Counted from the first letter of the stretch, positions 17,627 to 27,134 are shown. The stretch: DNA of 48,893 nucleotides from an uncultured Bacteroidota bacterium (GCA_902774845.1 CACYJU010000005.1:86050-134942); one strand, 5' to 3'. The notes: a model not told the origin generated them from the sequence alone. Numbers and translations: made by a program.

Positions 17627-20017
17627 ATGTCCGATTATTATGCGCTCATAGGACAAAATGGGGATAGTGTAATTGATTATAGTACTGGTAATCAACCTGA
17701 TACCCCCCCCTATTTTAATTCAGGACAAACAAACCCGCGGTTCCTTAGCATCAATACCGTCACACGTCTATTCATGATGGTGGTGATGGTGCTAGCCATC
17801 TCACAAGCATCTTCCGCCCAAACGCTCTATTCTGGATTTATCCCACTATCCGGCACCAACCAAAATATTGACGATAGTGATGGTAACCAACATTTCGGCA
17901 AACTTGTTGATGGAAATACGACTAACAAATGGTGTTTAAAACTAGATCCGTGGGCAGCATCCTTTGTGGAATTCAAGAGCAGTACCGCTTTTACGCCGAC
18001 ACAGTGTATACTAACCACTGGTGACGACACTCGCGACAATTCCGGACGAAACCCCAAAACCTGGAGGATCAAGGGAAAGCTAAACTATTGCGATGAATGG
18101 GTAACGCTTATTGAGAAAACAAACGACAATAGCATGCCCGCAGCAAATAATACCTCTGTAACATTTAACTTAACCAATACAAATACGCCATGTAGATACT
18201 TCCGCTTTGAAATTGACGCCATAAAAAACGGCGTTGTATTCCAGCTTGCCGAGCTTCAGTTCCGTGGCTCTGCATATTCTGCCCCACCAGAGACAGCTCC
18301 ATGCGACCTGAATTTATATATGTACGACGGCTTGAATTATAACATCGAATGCGGTAGCACATACTATTTCTACGACTATGGTGGACCAAGTTGGGGTTAT
18401 CGCCGAAACCAACACCACACAGCCACATTCATCTCCACAGGAGAAATTACCTTACATTTCAACTCATTTACATCAGGAAACAATGACAAACTAACAGTCA
18501 AAGACGGCGGAACCACCATCCTCAACCAACACTCTGGATCAGCGATTCCTGCTGACCAAATTGCATCCAGTGGAACCATGACTATCGAATGGAATACGGG
18601 ATCTTATGGTCAATGGGAAACAACCCCTATTGGCTGGTATGCCACTATCACAGCGTCTAACTGCTGTTCCCACAACCCCACCCTCGCCTGCACTGGCAGT
18701 GACCTCCCGTTGGGTTCCAATCGAACACTCAGCGTGACTGGCGGCAACGGCAGTGTAACCTGGACAGCCACACCTGCTGGAATTGTCAGTTTCAGTACAA
18801 CGAGTGGAAGATCAACAACGGTGACGGCCAATAGCCCAGGAGAAGTGACAGTCTCCGCCACTGTGACGGGCTCCGGCGACTACTGCCCCGCCGTACTGAC
18901 CTGCATCATCAATGTGCCTATCCCCACACCAACAATCACGCAGGCAAACAACCCCTTACCACAATGTGGGACCGAGAACGCCGTCCTTACGGCAAGCATT
19001 GACGGTTCATTCCCATCGGGATACAGCTATCACTGGTATTCCGACGAAGGATGCACCAGCGAGATAACAAGCGGAGTGGATGGAACCAACAACAATACGC
19101 TGACCATTTCTCCAGCCACCGCTGGCACAATCATTTACTGCCGACTGGAAAAACACGAGGAAAGTACATCAACAGAAATTGTGGAATTCAGTTATACAGG
19201 AAGGGTGCAGACTTACTCCATGCCCATAGGAGCGACATCACTTAAACTGGAAGTATGGGGAGCACAGGGTGGAGTATATAGCAGTGGAACACCAGGTAAG
19301 GGCGGTTACTCAGTCGGAACACTATCGCTTGCTAATTTAGGCACATTGTCGGAGCTGTACGTTTACGTTGGTGGGCAAGGCTCTGGTTCTAATACAGCCG
19401 GAGGCTGGAATGGAGGAGGAAAAAGCAATTACTACGGAGGTTCGGGTGGTGGAGCATCCGATATCGCCACAAGAAACACCAACTGGAACACGAACGACCA
19501 TTATTACAGCAGAATAATTGTCGCTGGCGGGGGAGGAGGAACTGGCTATAGTTCAACGGCAGGAGGCAATGGTGGTGGTACTAATGGTGCACAGGGGGGA
19601 AACGGATCTGTAACTGGAGGATCTGGAGCGACCCAAACATCTGGCGGTACAAATAATGCCGCAGGCTCATTCGGAACAGCCAATACCACTCACTCAAATA
19701 ACGGTGGTGGTGGTGGTGGCGGCTGGTATGGTGGCTCATCTGGAACGGGAGGGGGTACCGACTCTGGTGGTGGCGGTGGATCCGGGTATTTTTACTCTTC
19801 GACAACGGCAACCAGTTATCCGACGGGATGCTTGCTTAACTCCGATTATTGCCTGACAGAGGCCTCCACAAACGCTGGTCAAAACTCAGGTAACGGCAAA
19901 GCGAAAATCACTGCAACAATTTCAACCTCAACAACCATCACAGGACCAACAGCAAATATCGCTATACAATGCTGTGGCCTCGAAGCTGAAATCCAATTTG
20001 GTGACCCAGAACCGTAA
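17627..20017 (+). CDS. Glycine-rich, CUB/discoidin-like surface protein lacking a T9SS signal
   Basis: A 796-residue exported protein. It has a 47-residue polar leader before the hydrophobic export segment RLFMMVVMVLAISQASSAQ (about 47-65). Residues about 66-215 resemble an F5/8 type C (discoidin) fold (DDTRDNSGRNPKTWRIKG, CRYFRFEID). Residues about 225-345 are CUB-like (CGSTYYFYD ... NDKLTVKDGG). An Ig-like part follows (VTGNGSVTWTATPAG-type sequence near 370-430). From about 519 a glycine-rich region (LKLEVWGAQGG, GGSGGGASD, VAGGGGGTG) resembles bacterial glycine-rich cell-surface repeats. It stops after FGDPEP with no CHU_C or Por-type C-terminal domain, so it may be truncated or exported differently. 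No continuation is seen in the other frames downstream. It is bracketed by repeats on both sides. Confidence 0.8.
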   Translation: MSDYYALIGQNGDSVIDYSTGNQPDTPPYFNSGQTNPRFLSINTVTRLFMMVVMVLAISQASSAQTLYSGFIPLSGTNQNIDDSDGNQHFGKLVDGNTTNKWCLKLDPWAASFVEFKSSTAFTPTQCILTTGDDTRDNSGRNPKTWRIKGKLNYCDEWVTLIEKTNDNSMPAANNTSVTFNLTNTNTPCRYFRFEIDAIKNGVVFQLAELQFRGSAYSAPPETAPCDLNLYMYDGLNYNIECGSTYYFYDYGGPSWGYRRNQHHTATFISTGEITLHFNSFTSGNNDKLTVKDGGTTILNQHSGSAIPADQIASSGTMTIEWNTGSYGQWETTPIGWYATITASNCCSHNPTLACTGSDLPLGSNRTLSVTGGNGSVTWTATPAGIVSFSTTSGRSTTVTANSPGEVTVSATVTGSGDYCPAVLTCIINVPIPTPTITQANNPLPQCGTENAVLTASIDGSFPSGYSYHWYSDEGCTSEITSGVDGTNNNTLTISPATAGTIIYCRLEKHEESTSTEIVEFSYTGRVQTYSMPIGATSLKLEVWGAQGGVYSSGTPGKGGYSVGTLSLANLGTLSELYVYVGGQGSGSNTAGGWNGGGKSNYYGGSGGGASDIATRNTNWNTNDHYYSRIIVAGGGGGTGYSSTAGGNGGGTNGAQGGNGSVTGGSGATQTSGGTNNAAGSFGTANTTHSNNGGGGGGGWYGGSSGTGGGTDSGGGGGSGYFYSSTTATSYPTGCLLNSDYCLTEASTNAGQNSGNGKAKITATISTSTTITGPTANIAIQCCGLEAEIQFGDPEP

Positions 20018-20888
20018 CACCCAATAACACACTGTATAATGCCATGTTAGAATAGTAAGGTGTAAGAGGGGCACTTTGGGTTCATGGTTCATGGTTCATG
20101 GTTTGTGGATTTATGGAATTATGGATGGTTGAAGGTGTAAGGGTGTAAGCGTGTAATGGGGTAGGGTGTAATGGTGTAGAGTGTAATTTTAAGATGGTGT
20201 AATGGTGTAGGAGTCTGGTTTTATTGTGTGAAAGGTTTTCTAAAGATTTTTAGAATGATTTTCTAAAGATTTTGAGCGGAGCGACCCTTATGAAATGTGT
20301 TTATGCGTTAGTGGTTGAAGGGAATTACGGATGGTTAGGTGTAAGGGTGTAGTGGTGTAATGGGATATAAAAGTTAAAGGTTAATGGTTAAGGGTTAAAG
20401 GTTAAAGATGGTGAAGGGGTGTTTTTCGTTATCGTTATTGTTATCGTTAAGGTCTATGTAAAGGTTAGAGGTTATAGGTTAAGGGTTAGAGATTAGGTTT
20501 ATTGGTTGTTTAACTTTTTCTTGTTTTTTCAAAATTATGACAAAGTACGGGGTTGGGTCGGAGTTATAGCGTAGCCATAGGGGAGTTGAATTAATGTTAT
20601 CGGAGGTGTTTTCGTTAAGGTTAACGTTAAGGTTATCGTTATCGTTTTGCCTCCCTTCGTGAGTCATTCTGCTACGGTTCGGAAAAACAAGCGAGCTTGT
20701 TCTTCGCTCACCTTAATCGCAGAGTCCATTATCGTTTTTCGTAGTCTTTTTCGCCTTAGTTTAAGGGTAGGAATTAGCTCTCGAAATTTAACCCGAAAAG
20801 GGGCGTTTTTGCTATTTTTCTCAGGTTGGTAATCGTATGTGTGATAGGGTGTTATATATATTTATATATATTATTGAAAAAAAAGTCG
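20018..20888. other. Gene-free repeat region, 870 bases, words in reverse orientation
   Basis: No credible gene. Going right: three tandem GTTCATG units (about 20081-20101), several GGTGTAAGGGTGTAA/GTGTAATGGTGTAG words (20130-20220 and 20338-20366), the right copy of the 49-bp block, GGTTAATGGTTAAGGG words (about 20370-20410), and TTATCGTTAAGG arrays (20423-20454 and 20606-20646). All are the reverse complements of words used elsewhere, in reversed order. A short frame at 20647-20832 is not convincing. A small hairpin AACAAG-CGAG-CTTGTT lies at 20686-20701. Confidence 0.75.
20266..20314 (-). repeat. 49-bp flanking repeat, right copy
   Basis: 48 of 49 bases match 17216-17264, same orientation, 3.05 kb apart, enclosing one complete gene. 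The only change is A to G within GAGCG(A/G)AGCG. Confidence 0.9.
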
Positions 20889-20897
20889 TAATTTTGC
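20889..20897 (+). promoter_or_regulatory. -7 box upstream of recX
   Basis: TAATTTTGC matches TAnnTTTGC, eight bases before the recX ATG at 20905, so the leader would be extremely short. A TTG lies 13 bases upstream, the same spacing as at atpE. Confidence 0.5.
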
Positions 20898-20904
20898 AGC
20901 ACTT

Positions 20905-21378
20905 ATGAATACAAAAATAGACGCAACAGAACAGACATTTTTGGAGAAGGCACAGCAGCTTTGTGCCGCTGACGAGCAGTGCTCGGCTTCCGTTATGAGA
21001 AAACTGGCTGACTGGGGATGCCCTATGACCTCGGCGCCGAAGATAGTGGACGCACTGATCGCGACCGGCTATATCGACGAGGCACGCTATGTGAGCCGCT
21101 ACTGCGAGAGCAAGGCATTCCACCAGAAGTGGGGCCGTATCAAGATCACCTCGATGCTGAGACAGAAGCACATCCCGGGTGACGTGATAGCCAAAGGCAT
21201 CAAGGTCATCGACGAGGAGCAGTACAGAGAGGTGCTGAAAGGGGTGGCGGAGACCAAATGGGCCACCTATACCGACGACGACGAGGAGAAGAACATGAAC
21301 AGGCTTACGGCTTTCCTGCTGTCGCGTGGTTACGAGATCGAAATCATTAAGGAAATAACAAAAGACTTCATAGAATGA
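20905..21378 (+). CDS. recX: RecX-family regulatory protein
   Basis: A 157-residue all-helical protein of the RecX family, which binds RecA filaments and limits recombination. The three-helix repeats are visible: EKAQQLCAADEQCSASVMRKLADWG, IVDALIATGYIDEARYVSRYCESKAF, then KWGRIKITSMLRQKHIPGDVI. Length is normal. Its stop overlaps the start of the DUF3078 gene (ATGA), so the two are translationally coupled. It has its own promoter box. Confidence 0.88.
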   Translation: MNTKIDATEQTFLEKAQQLCAADEQCSASVMRKLADWGCPMTSAPKIVDALIATGYIDEARYVSRYCESKAFHQKWGRIKITSMLRQKHIPGDVIAKGIKVIDEEQYREVLKGVAETKWATYTDDDEEKNMNRLTAFLLSRGYEIEIIKEITKDFIE

Positions 21379-22514
21379 AAAAGACTATTTTAGCATCATT
21401 GCTTATGATGGCGGTATCGATGCCGCTTTATGCACAAGAAGAAATAGAGGCCGCTCCCGCACAGGAGGCTTCCGAACAGGTGGCTGAAGAGCAGCCCGCT
21501 GAAGAAGAGGCTGCAGCTGAACCTGAGAAAAAAAACAAAGGTGAGTGGACCACATCGTCGACTCCGCAGCTGAAGATCGACGAGGCCTACTACAACAACT
21601 GGTCGGCAGCGGGCAACGCTCGACTGGCTATTACCGCCGCCTTCAACGGTACTTACAAGTATGTCAACGGAAAGAACATCTGGGACAATATTGTGGACCT
21701 GGCGTTTGGTATCCACTGGCAGGACCTGGACGGCAAGAACACTCCGCTGCTGGAGAGCTTGCGCAAGAACGAGGACAAGATAGACCTCACGAGCACCTAC
21801 TCACGAGCCTTGAAAAACTCGTGGAACGTGAACGCGATGGCCAACTTCAAGACCCAGTTCTACAAAGGTTATCAGTATGGTGAGGACACTGCGCTGATCT
21901 CGAACTTCATGGCTCCAGCTTACCTGACCACTGCACTCGGTTTCGAGTACAAGAAAGATTGGTGGAACGTGTCGCTCTCGTTCCTGACCGGCAGAACGAC
22001 GTTCGTCTGTTCCGACTCGTTGATAAAGAACGGTTACAACTATGGTGTCATCCAGGATACCGACTTCCTCACCACGGGCCACTACAGACATGCTTACTTC
22101 GGACTTGGTTCGTATGTCAAGTTCTACATGAAGAAAGACATCGCGAAGAACCTGAACCTGTATGTGAGGGCTGAGCTTTTCTATGACTACATGAAACGCA
22201 GCAACCTGCAGAGAGAGGCTGGTATCCGCAATGAACTCATACAGAACGGATATGCCAACTGGAACTACGGTAAGAAGTTGGGCTACTGCCTGTATCACGA
22301 GATGGACTTCGACCTGGAGGTGAAACTGGAATACCGTTTCAGCTCGTGGCTGGCAGCCTATGCCGGATTCCAGATGAGATATGACAGTGACTTCCGCTCG
22401 GTCAACGAATGGGGACAGAACGTGACGAACAAAGGCGCCATGGGTGCGCTGCAGTTCTTCCAGACAGCTGGATTGCAGATCTACTTCAACTGGAAGACTC
22501 CGAAGGAGGCTTAA
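21375..22514 (+). CDS. DUF3078 exported protein
   Basis: A 379-residue protein with signal peptide MKKTILASLLMMAVSMPLYAQ, then a low-complexity acidic spacer (about 22-52, rich in E, A and P), then a beta-rich region typical of DUF3078: WTTSSTPQLKIDEAYYNNWSAAG, aromatic beta strands and a C-terminal QTAGLQIYFNWKTPK. It is probably an outer-membrane beta-barrel or periplasmic beta protein; function unknown. Common in Bacteroidota. Start overlaps recX by four bases. Confidence 0.85.
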   Translation: MKKTILASLLMMAVSMPLYAQEEIEAAPAQEASEQVAEEQPAEEEAAAEPEKKNKGEWTTSSTPQLKIDEAYYNNWSAAGNARLAITAAFNGTYKYVNGKNIWDNIVDLAFGIHWQDLDGKNTPLLESLRKNEDKIDLTSTYSRALKNSWNVNAMANFKTQFYKGYQYGEDTALISNFMAPAYLTTALGFEYKKDWWNVSLSFLTGRTTFVCSDSLIKNGYNYGVIQDTDFLTTGHYRHAYFGLGSYVKFYMKKDIAKNLNLYVRAELFYDYMKRSNLQREAGIRNELIQNGYANWNYGKKLGYCLYHEMDFDLEVKLEYRFSSWLAAYAGFQMRYDSDFRSVNEWGQNVTNKGAMGALQFFQTAGLQIYFNWKTPKEA

Positions 22515-22515
22515 T

Positions 22516-22575
22516 GAATGCTTGAATGCGTTAATGCTTGAATGTTTGAGTGCGTTAATGCCTAAGTGCGTTAGT
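22516..22575 (-). repeat. GCGTTAATGC-type word array
   Basis: Repeated words GAATGC, GCGTTAATGC and GAGTGCGTTA. 22525-22550 is almost identical to the trkA leader repeat at 16481-16506. Here the array reads opposite to the flanking plus-strand genes. Confidence 0.7.
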
Positions 22576-22605
22576 TTGTTTATCTGTTAGTTCAGTGTAA
22601 AGAAG

Positions 22606-23379
22606 ATGGGTAGTCCGATAGTCACACTCACGACCGACTGGGGGGAGAGCAGCTTTTTTGCCGGGATGGTGAAAGGTCGCCTCTATTCGACGATACCCGA
22701 CGTTAGGGTGGTGGACATCACCCACGGACTGAAGAAATATGACCTGATTGCTGCCTCGTTCGTGGTGAAGAACGGATGCAAGGATTTCCCGCAGGGGACG
22801 GTGCATATCGTGGACGTGCTGTCGGAAGAGAAGGAAGGACAGGGGTTCGTGGTGGTGCAGAGCAATGGACAGTACTACGTGTGTACTAACAACGGACTGC
22901 CGAACATACTCTTTGGCGAGGAGCGGGGGAAGGTGGTGGAGATAGAGCCCTACTGGGCGTCGTCGGCTTATAACTTCGCAGCCTACGATGTGTTCTGTCC
23001 GGTGGCGGCAAAGATAGTCAACGGAACGCCGATAGAGGAGTTGGGCAAGGTAGTGGACCTGTCGGGCGCTATGTTGCCTACCTACATGGTGATGGGCAAC
23101 ATAATAAAGACCCACGTGAGGCATATCGACAGCTACGGGAATGTGTATCTCAACATCACCTACGACGAGCTGATGGGACATCTGAAAGGCAGAACGTTCA
23201 AAATGAACATACGAGGGGCGGAGATAAACGACATTAAGGTGGCCTACGCAGAGTGCAAACCTAAAGCCGCGCTCACGATATCGTCTACAGGATATATGGA
23301 GATAGCGGTGTACGAGGCCAGCGCGGCAGATGTGCTCGGAGTGAAGATAGGCGATCTATTGAATATCAACATAAATTAG
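22606..23379 (+). CDS. SAM hydrolase/halogenase-family protein (DUF62) with altered catalytic residues
   Basis: A 257-residue member of the family of S-adenosylmethionine hydroxide adenosyltransferases and halogenases, which split SAM to adenosine and methionine. The N-terminus (IVTLTTDWGESSFFAGMVKG) and PDVRVVDITHGLKKYDL are typical. The central motif, normally VDPGVG with a following arginine, reads VDVLSEEKEGQG, and the usual FHGRD histidine site reads FAAYD. The Asp remains, but Arg and His of the described catalytic triad appear absent. Homologues in this phylum may commonly differ here, so activity is open. Six bases separate it from sufC. Confidence 0.82.
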   Translation: MGSPIVTLTTDWGESSFFAGMVKGRLYSTIPDVRVVDITHGLKKYDLIAASFVVKNGCKDFPQGTVHIVDVLSEEKEGQGFVVVQSNGQYYVCTNNGLPNILFGEERGKVVEIEPYWASSAYNFAAYDVFCPVAAKIVNGTPIEELGKVVDLSGAMLPTYMVMGNIIKTHVRHIDSYGNVYLNITYDELMGHLKGRTFKMNIRGAEINDIKVAYAECKPKAALTISSTGYMEIAVYEASAADVLGVKIGDLLNININ

Positions 23380-23385
23380 AAAGAC

Positions 23386-24144
23386 ATGTCATTATTATCT
23401 ATACGGAACTTGCACGCCGGAATCGGCGACATGGAGATACTGAAGGGAGTGAACCTGGAGGTGAACGCCGGTGAGGTGCACTCGATAATGGGACCCAACG
23501 GTAACGGAAAGAGCACGCTGGCAGGCGTGATAGCCGGCAACCCAAAGTACCATGTGACCGAGGGCGAGGTGATATATAACGGACGTAACATACTCGACTT
23601 GCCGGTGGAAGTGCGTGCCGCCGAGGGAATCTTCCTGGGGTTCCAGTATCCTGTGGAGATACCTGGAGTGAGCATAGCCAACTTCATGAGGACAGCGGTG
23701 AACGAGCAGCGCAAATACAGAGGCCTTGACCCACTGAGCGGTAGCGAGTTCCTGAAGTTGATGGAAGAGAAGAAGAAGGTGGTGGAGATGACCGCGTCGC
23801 TGGCCAACCGTTCTGTGAACGAAGGCTTTTCGGGGGGCGAGAAGAAGAAGAATGAGATATTCCAGATGGCGATGCTCAATCCCACGCTCTCGATACTCGA
23901 CGAGACCGACTCGGGTCTGGATATCGACGCTTTGAGGATAGTGGCCTCAGGTGTGAACAAACTGCGTTCGAAAGACAATGCCACGATAGTGATAACCCAC
24001 TACCAGAGGCTGTTGGACTATATAGTTCCTGACTTTGTGCATATCCTCTATGAGGGCCGCATCGTGAAGACCGGTCCGAAAGAGCTCGCCCTCGAGCTGG
24101 AGGAGAAAGGTTATGAATGGATTAAGAAAGAGCTGGAGAAATGA
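23386..24144 (+). CDS. sufC: SufC, Fe-S cluster assembly ATPase
   Basis: A 252-residue ABC-type ATPase of the SUF scaffold. Walker A GPNGNGKST near residues 36-44, the Q-loop LGFQYPVEIPGVS, signature FSGGEKKKNEI and Walker B LSILDETDSGLD are all intact; the YPVEIPGV and SGGEKK sequences are SufC-specific. It energises SufB/SufD. Its stop overlaps the sufD start (24141), so the two are coupled. sufB, usually just upstream, is replaced here by the DUF62 gene. Confidence 0.96.
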   Translation: MSLLSIRNLHAGIGDMEILKGVNLEVNAGEVHSIMGPNGNGKSTLAGVIAGNPKYHVTEGEVIYNGRNILDLPVEVRAAEGIFLGFQYPVEIPGVSIANFMRTAVNEQRKYRGLDPLSGSEFLKLMEEKKKVVEMTASLANRSVNEGFSGGEKKKNEIFQMAMLNPTLSILDETDSGLDIDALRIVASGVNKLRSKDNATIVITHYQRLLDYIVPDFVHILYEGRIVKTGPKELALELEEKGYEWIKKELEK

Positions 24145-25247
24145 TTAGGAAAGACATATTGCCCGAAGCGCTCAAGGGAGTGGACTTCTCCGACTTCTGG
24201 AACGACGACTTGATACGTCCGGCTGAAGGGAAGACGGAGGAGATCCAATGCTCGTGCAATATCCCCAACCTCGACACCGAGCGGCGCACGATAGTGAACG
24301 GCTATGGCGACGGGCTGGAGATAAGAGTGGGTGAGAGGCAGATGGTGGAGCGGCCTATTCAGATACAGTCGGTGGTGCATACCGACTACAAGTCGCTCGT
24401 CGAGCTGCATAACACGATAGTGGTGGGGGCAGGTGCTCAGGTGAAGATAATCCATTGCGACGACACCATAGGCGACACCCGCTCGCTGAGCAACAACGAG
24501 ACCACGATAGAGATAGGAGCGGGAGCGGTGGTGGAATACTACAAGCTGCAAAATATCAACAACCGGTCGGGATTGATAAACAAGACCCGTATAACGATGG
24601 CCGAAGGGTCGACACTGCGTACCAACTGCATCACATTGAACGGAGGCCATATCTACAACCACTACGAGATAAGGATGAAGGGTCCGCACTGTGAGCTGCA
24701 GGCCGACGGACTGTATTTGATAGACGGCGAACAGAAGTGCGACAACTACATCTTTGTGCAGCATGACGCACCGCACTGCAAGAGCCGAGAGCTGTACAAG
24801 GGCATACTGGACGACCAGGCCAGAGCGCGGTTCAACGGACATGTGCTGGTTATGGACGGAGCTGCCAAGACCGAAGCCTACCAGACGAACCGCAACATTC
24901 TTCTCACCGACAAGGCACATGTGGAGACCAAACCTTTCCTCGAGATATATAACGACGACGTGAAATGCTCGCACGGCAGCACCGTAGGCCAGCTTGACGA
25001 GCAGGCACTCTTCTATATGCGTTCGAGAGGTATCAGCGAGCGAGTCGCCACCACTATGCTGTCGTATGCATTCTGTGACGAGGTGATAAGAGAGATTGGC
25101 ATACCAGAGCTGAGGCTTGCCATAGAAGACATGGTGAAGAAACGCCTCCACGGCGAGCTGCTGCCATGCAGCAACTGTGCGCTGCAATGCAGCACCCCCT
25201 GCAACGGAGCAGAGGCACATTTCGACATAGACATAACAAAACTCTGA
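24141..25247 (+). CDS. sufD: SufD, Fe-S cluster scaffold subunit
   Basis: A 368-residue SufB/SufD-family beta-helix protein. The hallmark core is present: GHVLVMDGAAKTEAYQTN, LLTDKAHVETKPFLEIYNDDVKCSHGSTVGQLDEQALFYMRSRG. The size favours SufD over the longer SufB. The C-terminus has a cysteine group (CSNCALQCSTPC at about 346-357), seen in part in SufD of other Bacteroidota. It overlaps sufC by four bases and is followed three bases later by the PorE-like gene. Confidence 0.92.
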   Translation: MIRKDILPEALKGVDFSDFWNDDLIRPAEGKTEEIQCSCNIPNLDTERRTIVNGYGDGLEIRVGERQMVERPIQIQSVVHTDYKSLVELHNTIVVGAGAQVKIIHCDDTIGDTRSLSNNETTIEIGAGAVVEYYKLQNINNRSGLINKTRITMAEGSTLRTNCITLNGGHIYNHYEIRMKGPHCELQADGLYLIDGEQKCDNYIFVQHDAPHCKSRELYKGILDDQARARFNGHVLVMDGAAKTEAYQTNRNILLTDKAHVETKPFLEIYNDDVKCSHGSTVGQLDEQALFYMRSRGISERVATTMLSYAFCDEVIREIGIPELRLAIEDMVKKRLHGELLPCSNCALQCSTPCNGAEAHFDIDITKL

Positions 25248-25250
25248 ACG

Positions 25251-27134
25251 ATGAAGAAAAGGCTCAAGGTCATGATAATGCTTATGGTGGTTCTTCCCGC
25301 TGCCGTTTTTGCGCAGGAGGAGGGGGTGACCTGTGGGCCGAAGTTCAAGGCGGCAGACCAGACGATGTTTGAAAAAGCCAAGAGTCTGGCTCAGAGCAAA
25401 AAATACAAAGAGAGCCGCGAGATGCTGCACAAGCTTTCAAGCAAGTACCCGTCGGCTCCAGACCCTTACTTCTATCTCGGCATGATAGCGGTGGAGAAAG
25501 ACTACAATGCGGCCGGCATCAGACGCTATTTCACCAAGGTGATAGCCCTCTGTCCCAACTATCCCAATGCCCTGGCCCACTACTACAAGGCCATTGTGGA
25601 CTATACCGACGAGAACTATGACGAGGCGGTTGCAAGCCTGAATGTCTACTTCGACATAACCAACCAGCAGCGCAAAGCCGAATATGAGGCAGTATATGAA
25701 GAGGCTTCGAACTACCTCTATTGGTCGCAGTTTCTGGCAGAGGCCAACCGCACGAAAGTGCCGTTCAAGCCGTATGTGGTAGGAGGGGTGTCGTCGAAAC
25801 ACAACGAGTATCTGCCCTATCTCACCCCCGACGGAACGGCGTTCTACTACCTGCGTCAGGCGCCAGAGGAAAAGCCTGCCACTTTCTACAAACGAGAGCT
25901 GGAGACCAAGATATGGCGCCTCTATCGAAGTGACCGACGTGACACCAGTTTCACCGAAGGTGTTGAGATGCCTTTCCCGTTCAACACCACCGAGAACGAA
26001 GGGTCGCCTACGATGACAGCCGACGGCAAGGTGATGTACTACTCTAAGATGATCATGAAGAACGGACAGAGCAACTGCGACATCTTCCGTACCACCTACG
26101 AGAAGGGAAAGTGGACGGAGCTGGAGAGTGCTGGACTGACGGTCAACGGCGACAAGTCGTGGGAGTCTCAGCCCTCGGTCACAGCCGACGGAGAGTACCT
26201 CTATTTCGCCTCGAATCGAGAGGGTGGTATGGGCGGTACCGATATATGGCGTTGTCATAGACTACCCAACGGTGAATGGAGCAGGGCCGAGAACCTAGGA
26301 CCTTCGATAAACACACCCGGTAACGAGAAATGCCCGTTCATACATGCCGACGGCAAGACACTCTTTTTTGCCTCCAATGGATGGCAGGGTTTTGGCGGCT
26401 ACGACATGTATTTCATCAACGTCAACGACACCTACCTGCAGCGTCCGACCAACATGGGACTGCCCATCAATAGCGAAGGCGACGAGATATGCTTTGGAGT
26501 GACCTCCGACGGACAGAAAGGCTACTATGCGGGCAAGCCGTATGAAGGTGTTGCGGGACGGGGAGGCAGCGACATCTTCTTCTTCGACCTCTATGCATCG
26601 GCCCAGCCAGAGCCCATGAAGCTCAGCCCAGCCCGTGTGGTTACCTCCGACGGCAAGCCGGTCGTGGCCTCAGTGTCGGTATACCGCAAAGGGGCCAACA
26701 GGATGAGGTATACCTCAGACAAGGAGAGCGGCAGCGTCTCTATGATGCTCTCAATGAAGGAGGACAACTTCGTGGTGGCTACGGCGAAAGACTATGTGCC
26801 AGCAGTGCGTATGATAAAGGCGACCATGGTGAAGCAGTCGACCTTTGTGATTCCCGACATGCAGATGCAGCCCATAAAGAAAGGCGGCAAGTATCCTATT
26901 TCGGGCATACAGTATGCCACCAAAGGTCTTTCGGATACCGGCAAGACGATACTGGACGCCTATGTGGAGTTCCTAAGGGAGAACCCGATGGTGCATGTAA
27001 GGATTGAGGGAGTCACCGAAAACATAGTGAAGGCCGTGTACGACTATATGATCTCGCAGAAGTTGCGTCCCGAAAGGCTTTCATATAAAGCCGGCGGCAG
27101 CGCAGAACTGCAGTTTGTAGTGACACAGAAGTAG
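25251..27134 (+). CDS. PorE-like TPR/beta-propeller/OmpA-type protein, probable T9SS component
   Basis: A 627-residue exported protein (signal MKKRLKVMIMLMVVLPAAVFA). TPR-like helices at about 35-150 (FEKAKSLAQSKKYKESREML, PDPYFYLGMIAVEKDY) are followed by a PD40 beta-propeller at about 170-440 (LTPDGTAFYYLRQ, MTADGKVMYYSK, VTADGEYLYFASNREGG, HADGKTLFFASNGW), a carboxypeptidase-regulatory-like beta segment, and a C-terminal OmpA_C-like part (DTGKTILDAYVEFLRENPMVHVRIEG) that looks degenerate. This order is that of PorE of Porphyromonas, a peptidoglycan-anchored T9SS protein. It starts three bases after sufD. Confidence 0.78.
   Translation: MKKRLKVMIMLMVVLPAAVFAQEEGVTCGPKFKAADQTMFEKAKSLAQSKKYKESREMLHKLSSKYPSAPDPYFYLGMIAVEKDYNAAGIRRYFTKVIALCPNYPNALAHYYKAIVDYTDENYDEAVASLNVYFDITNQQRKAEYEAVYEEASNYLYWSQFLAEANRTKVPFKPYVVGGVSSKHNEYLPYLTPDGTAFYYLRQAPEEKPATFYKRELETKIWRLYRSDRRDTSFTEGVEMPFPFNTTENEGSPTMTADGKVMYYSKMIMKNGQSNCDIFRTTYEKGKWTELESAGLTVNGDKSWESQPSVTADGEYLYFASNREGGMGGTDIWRCHRLPNGEWSRAENLGPSINTPGNEKCPFIHADGKTLFFASNGWQGFGGYDMYFINVNDTYLQRPTNMGLPINSEGDEICFGVTSDGQKGYYAGKPYEGVAGRGGSDIFFFDLYASAQPEPMKLSPARVVTSDGKPVVASVSVYRKGANRMRYTSDKESGSVSMMLSMKEDNFVVATAKDYVPAVRMIKATMVKQSTFVIPDMQMQPIKKGGKYPISGIQYATKGLSDTGKTILDAYVEFLRENPMVHVRIEGVTENIVKAVYDYMISQKLRPERLSYKAGGSAELQFVVTQK

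Noticed and set aside
20647..20832. 61-codon frame in the repeat region before recX
   Set aside because: Rich in Arg and Ser, overlaps reverse repeat words and a small hairpin; no family resemblance.
24111..25430. Long antisense frame, 439 codons
   Set aside because: Shadow of sufD with no recognisable domain; the sense genes are tightly packed with four-base overlaps.
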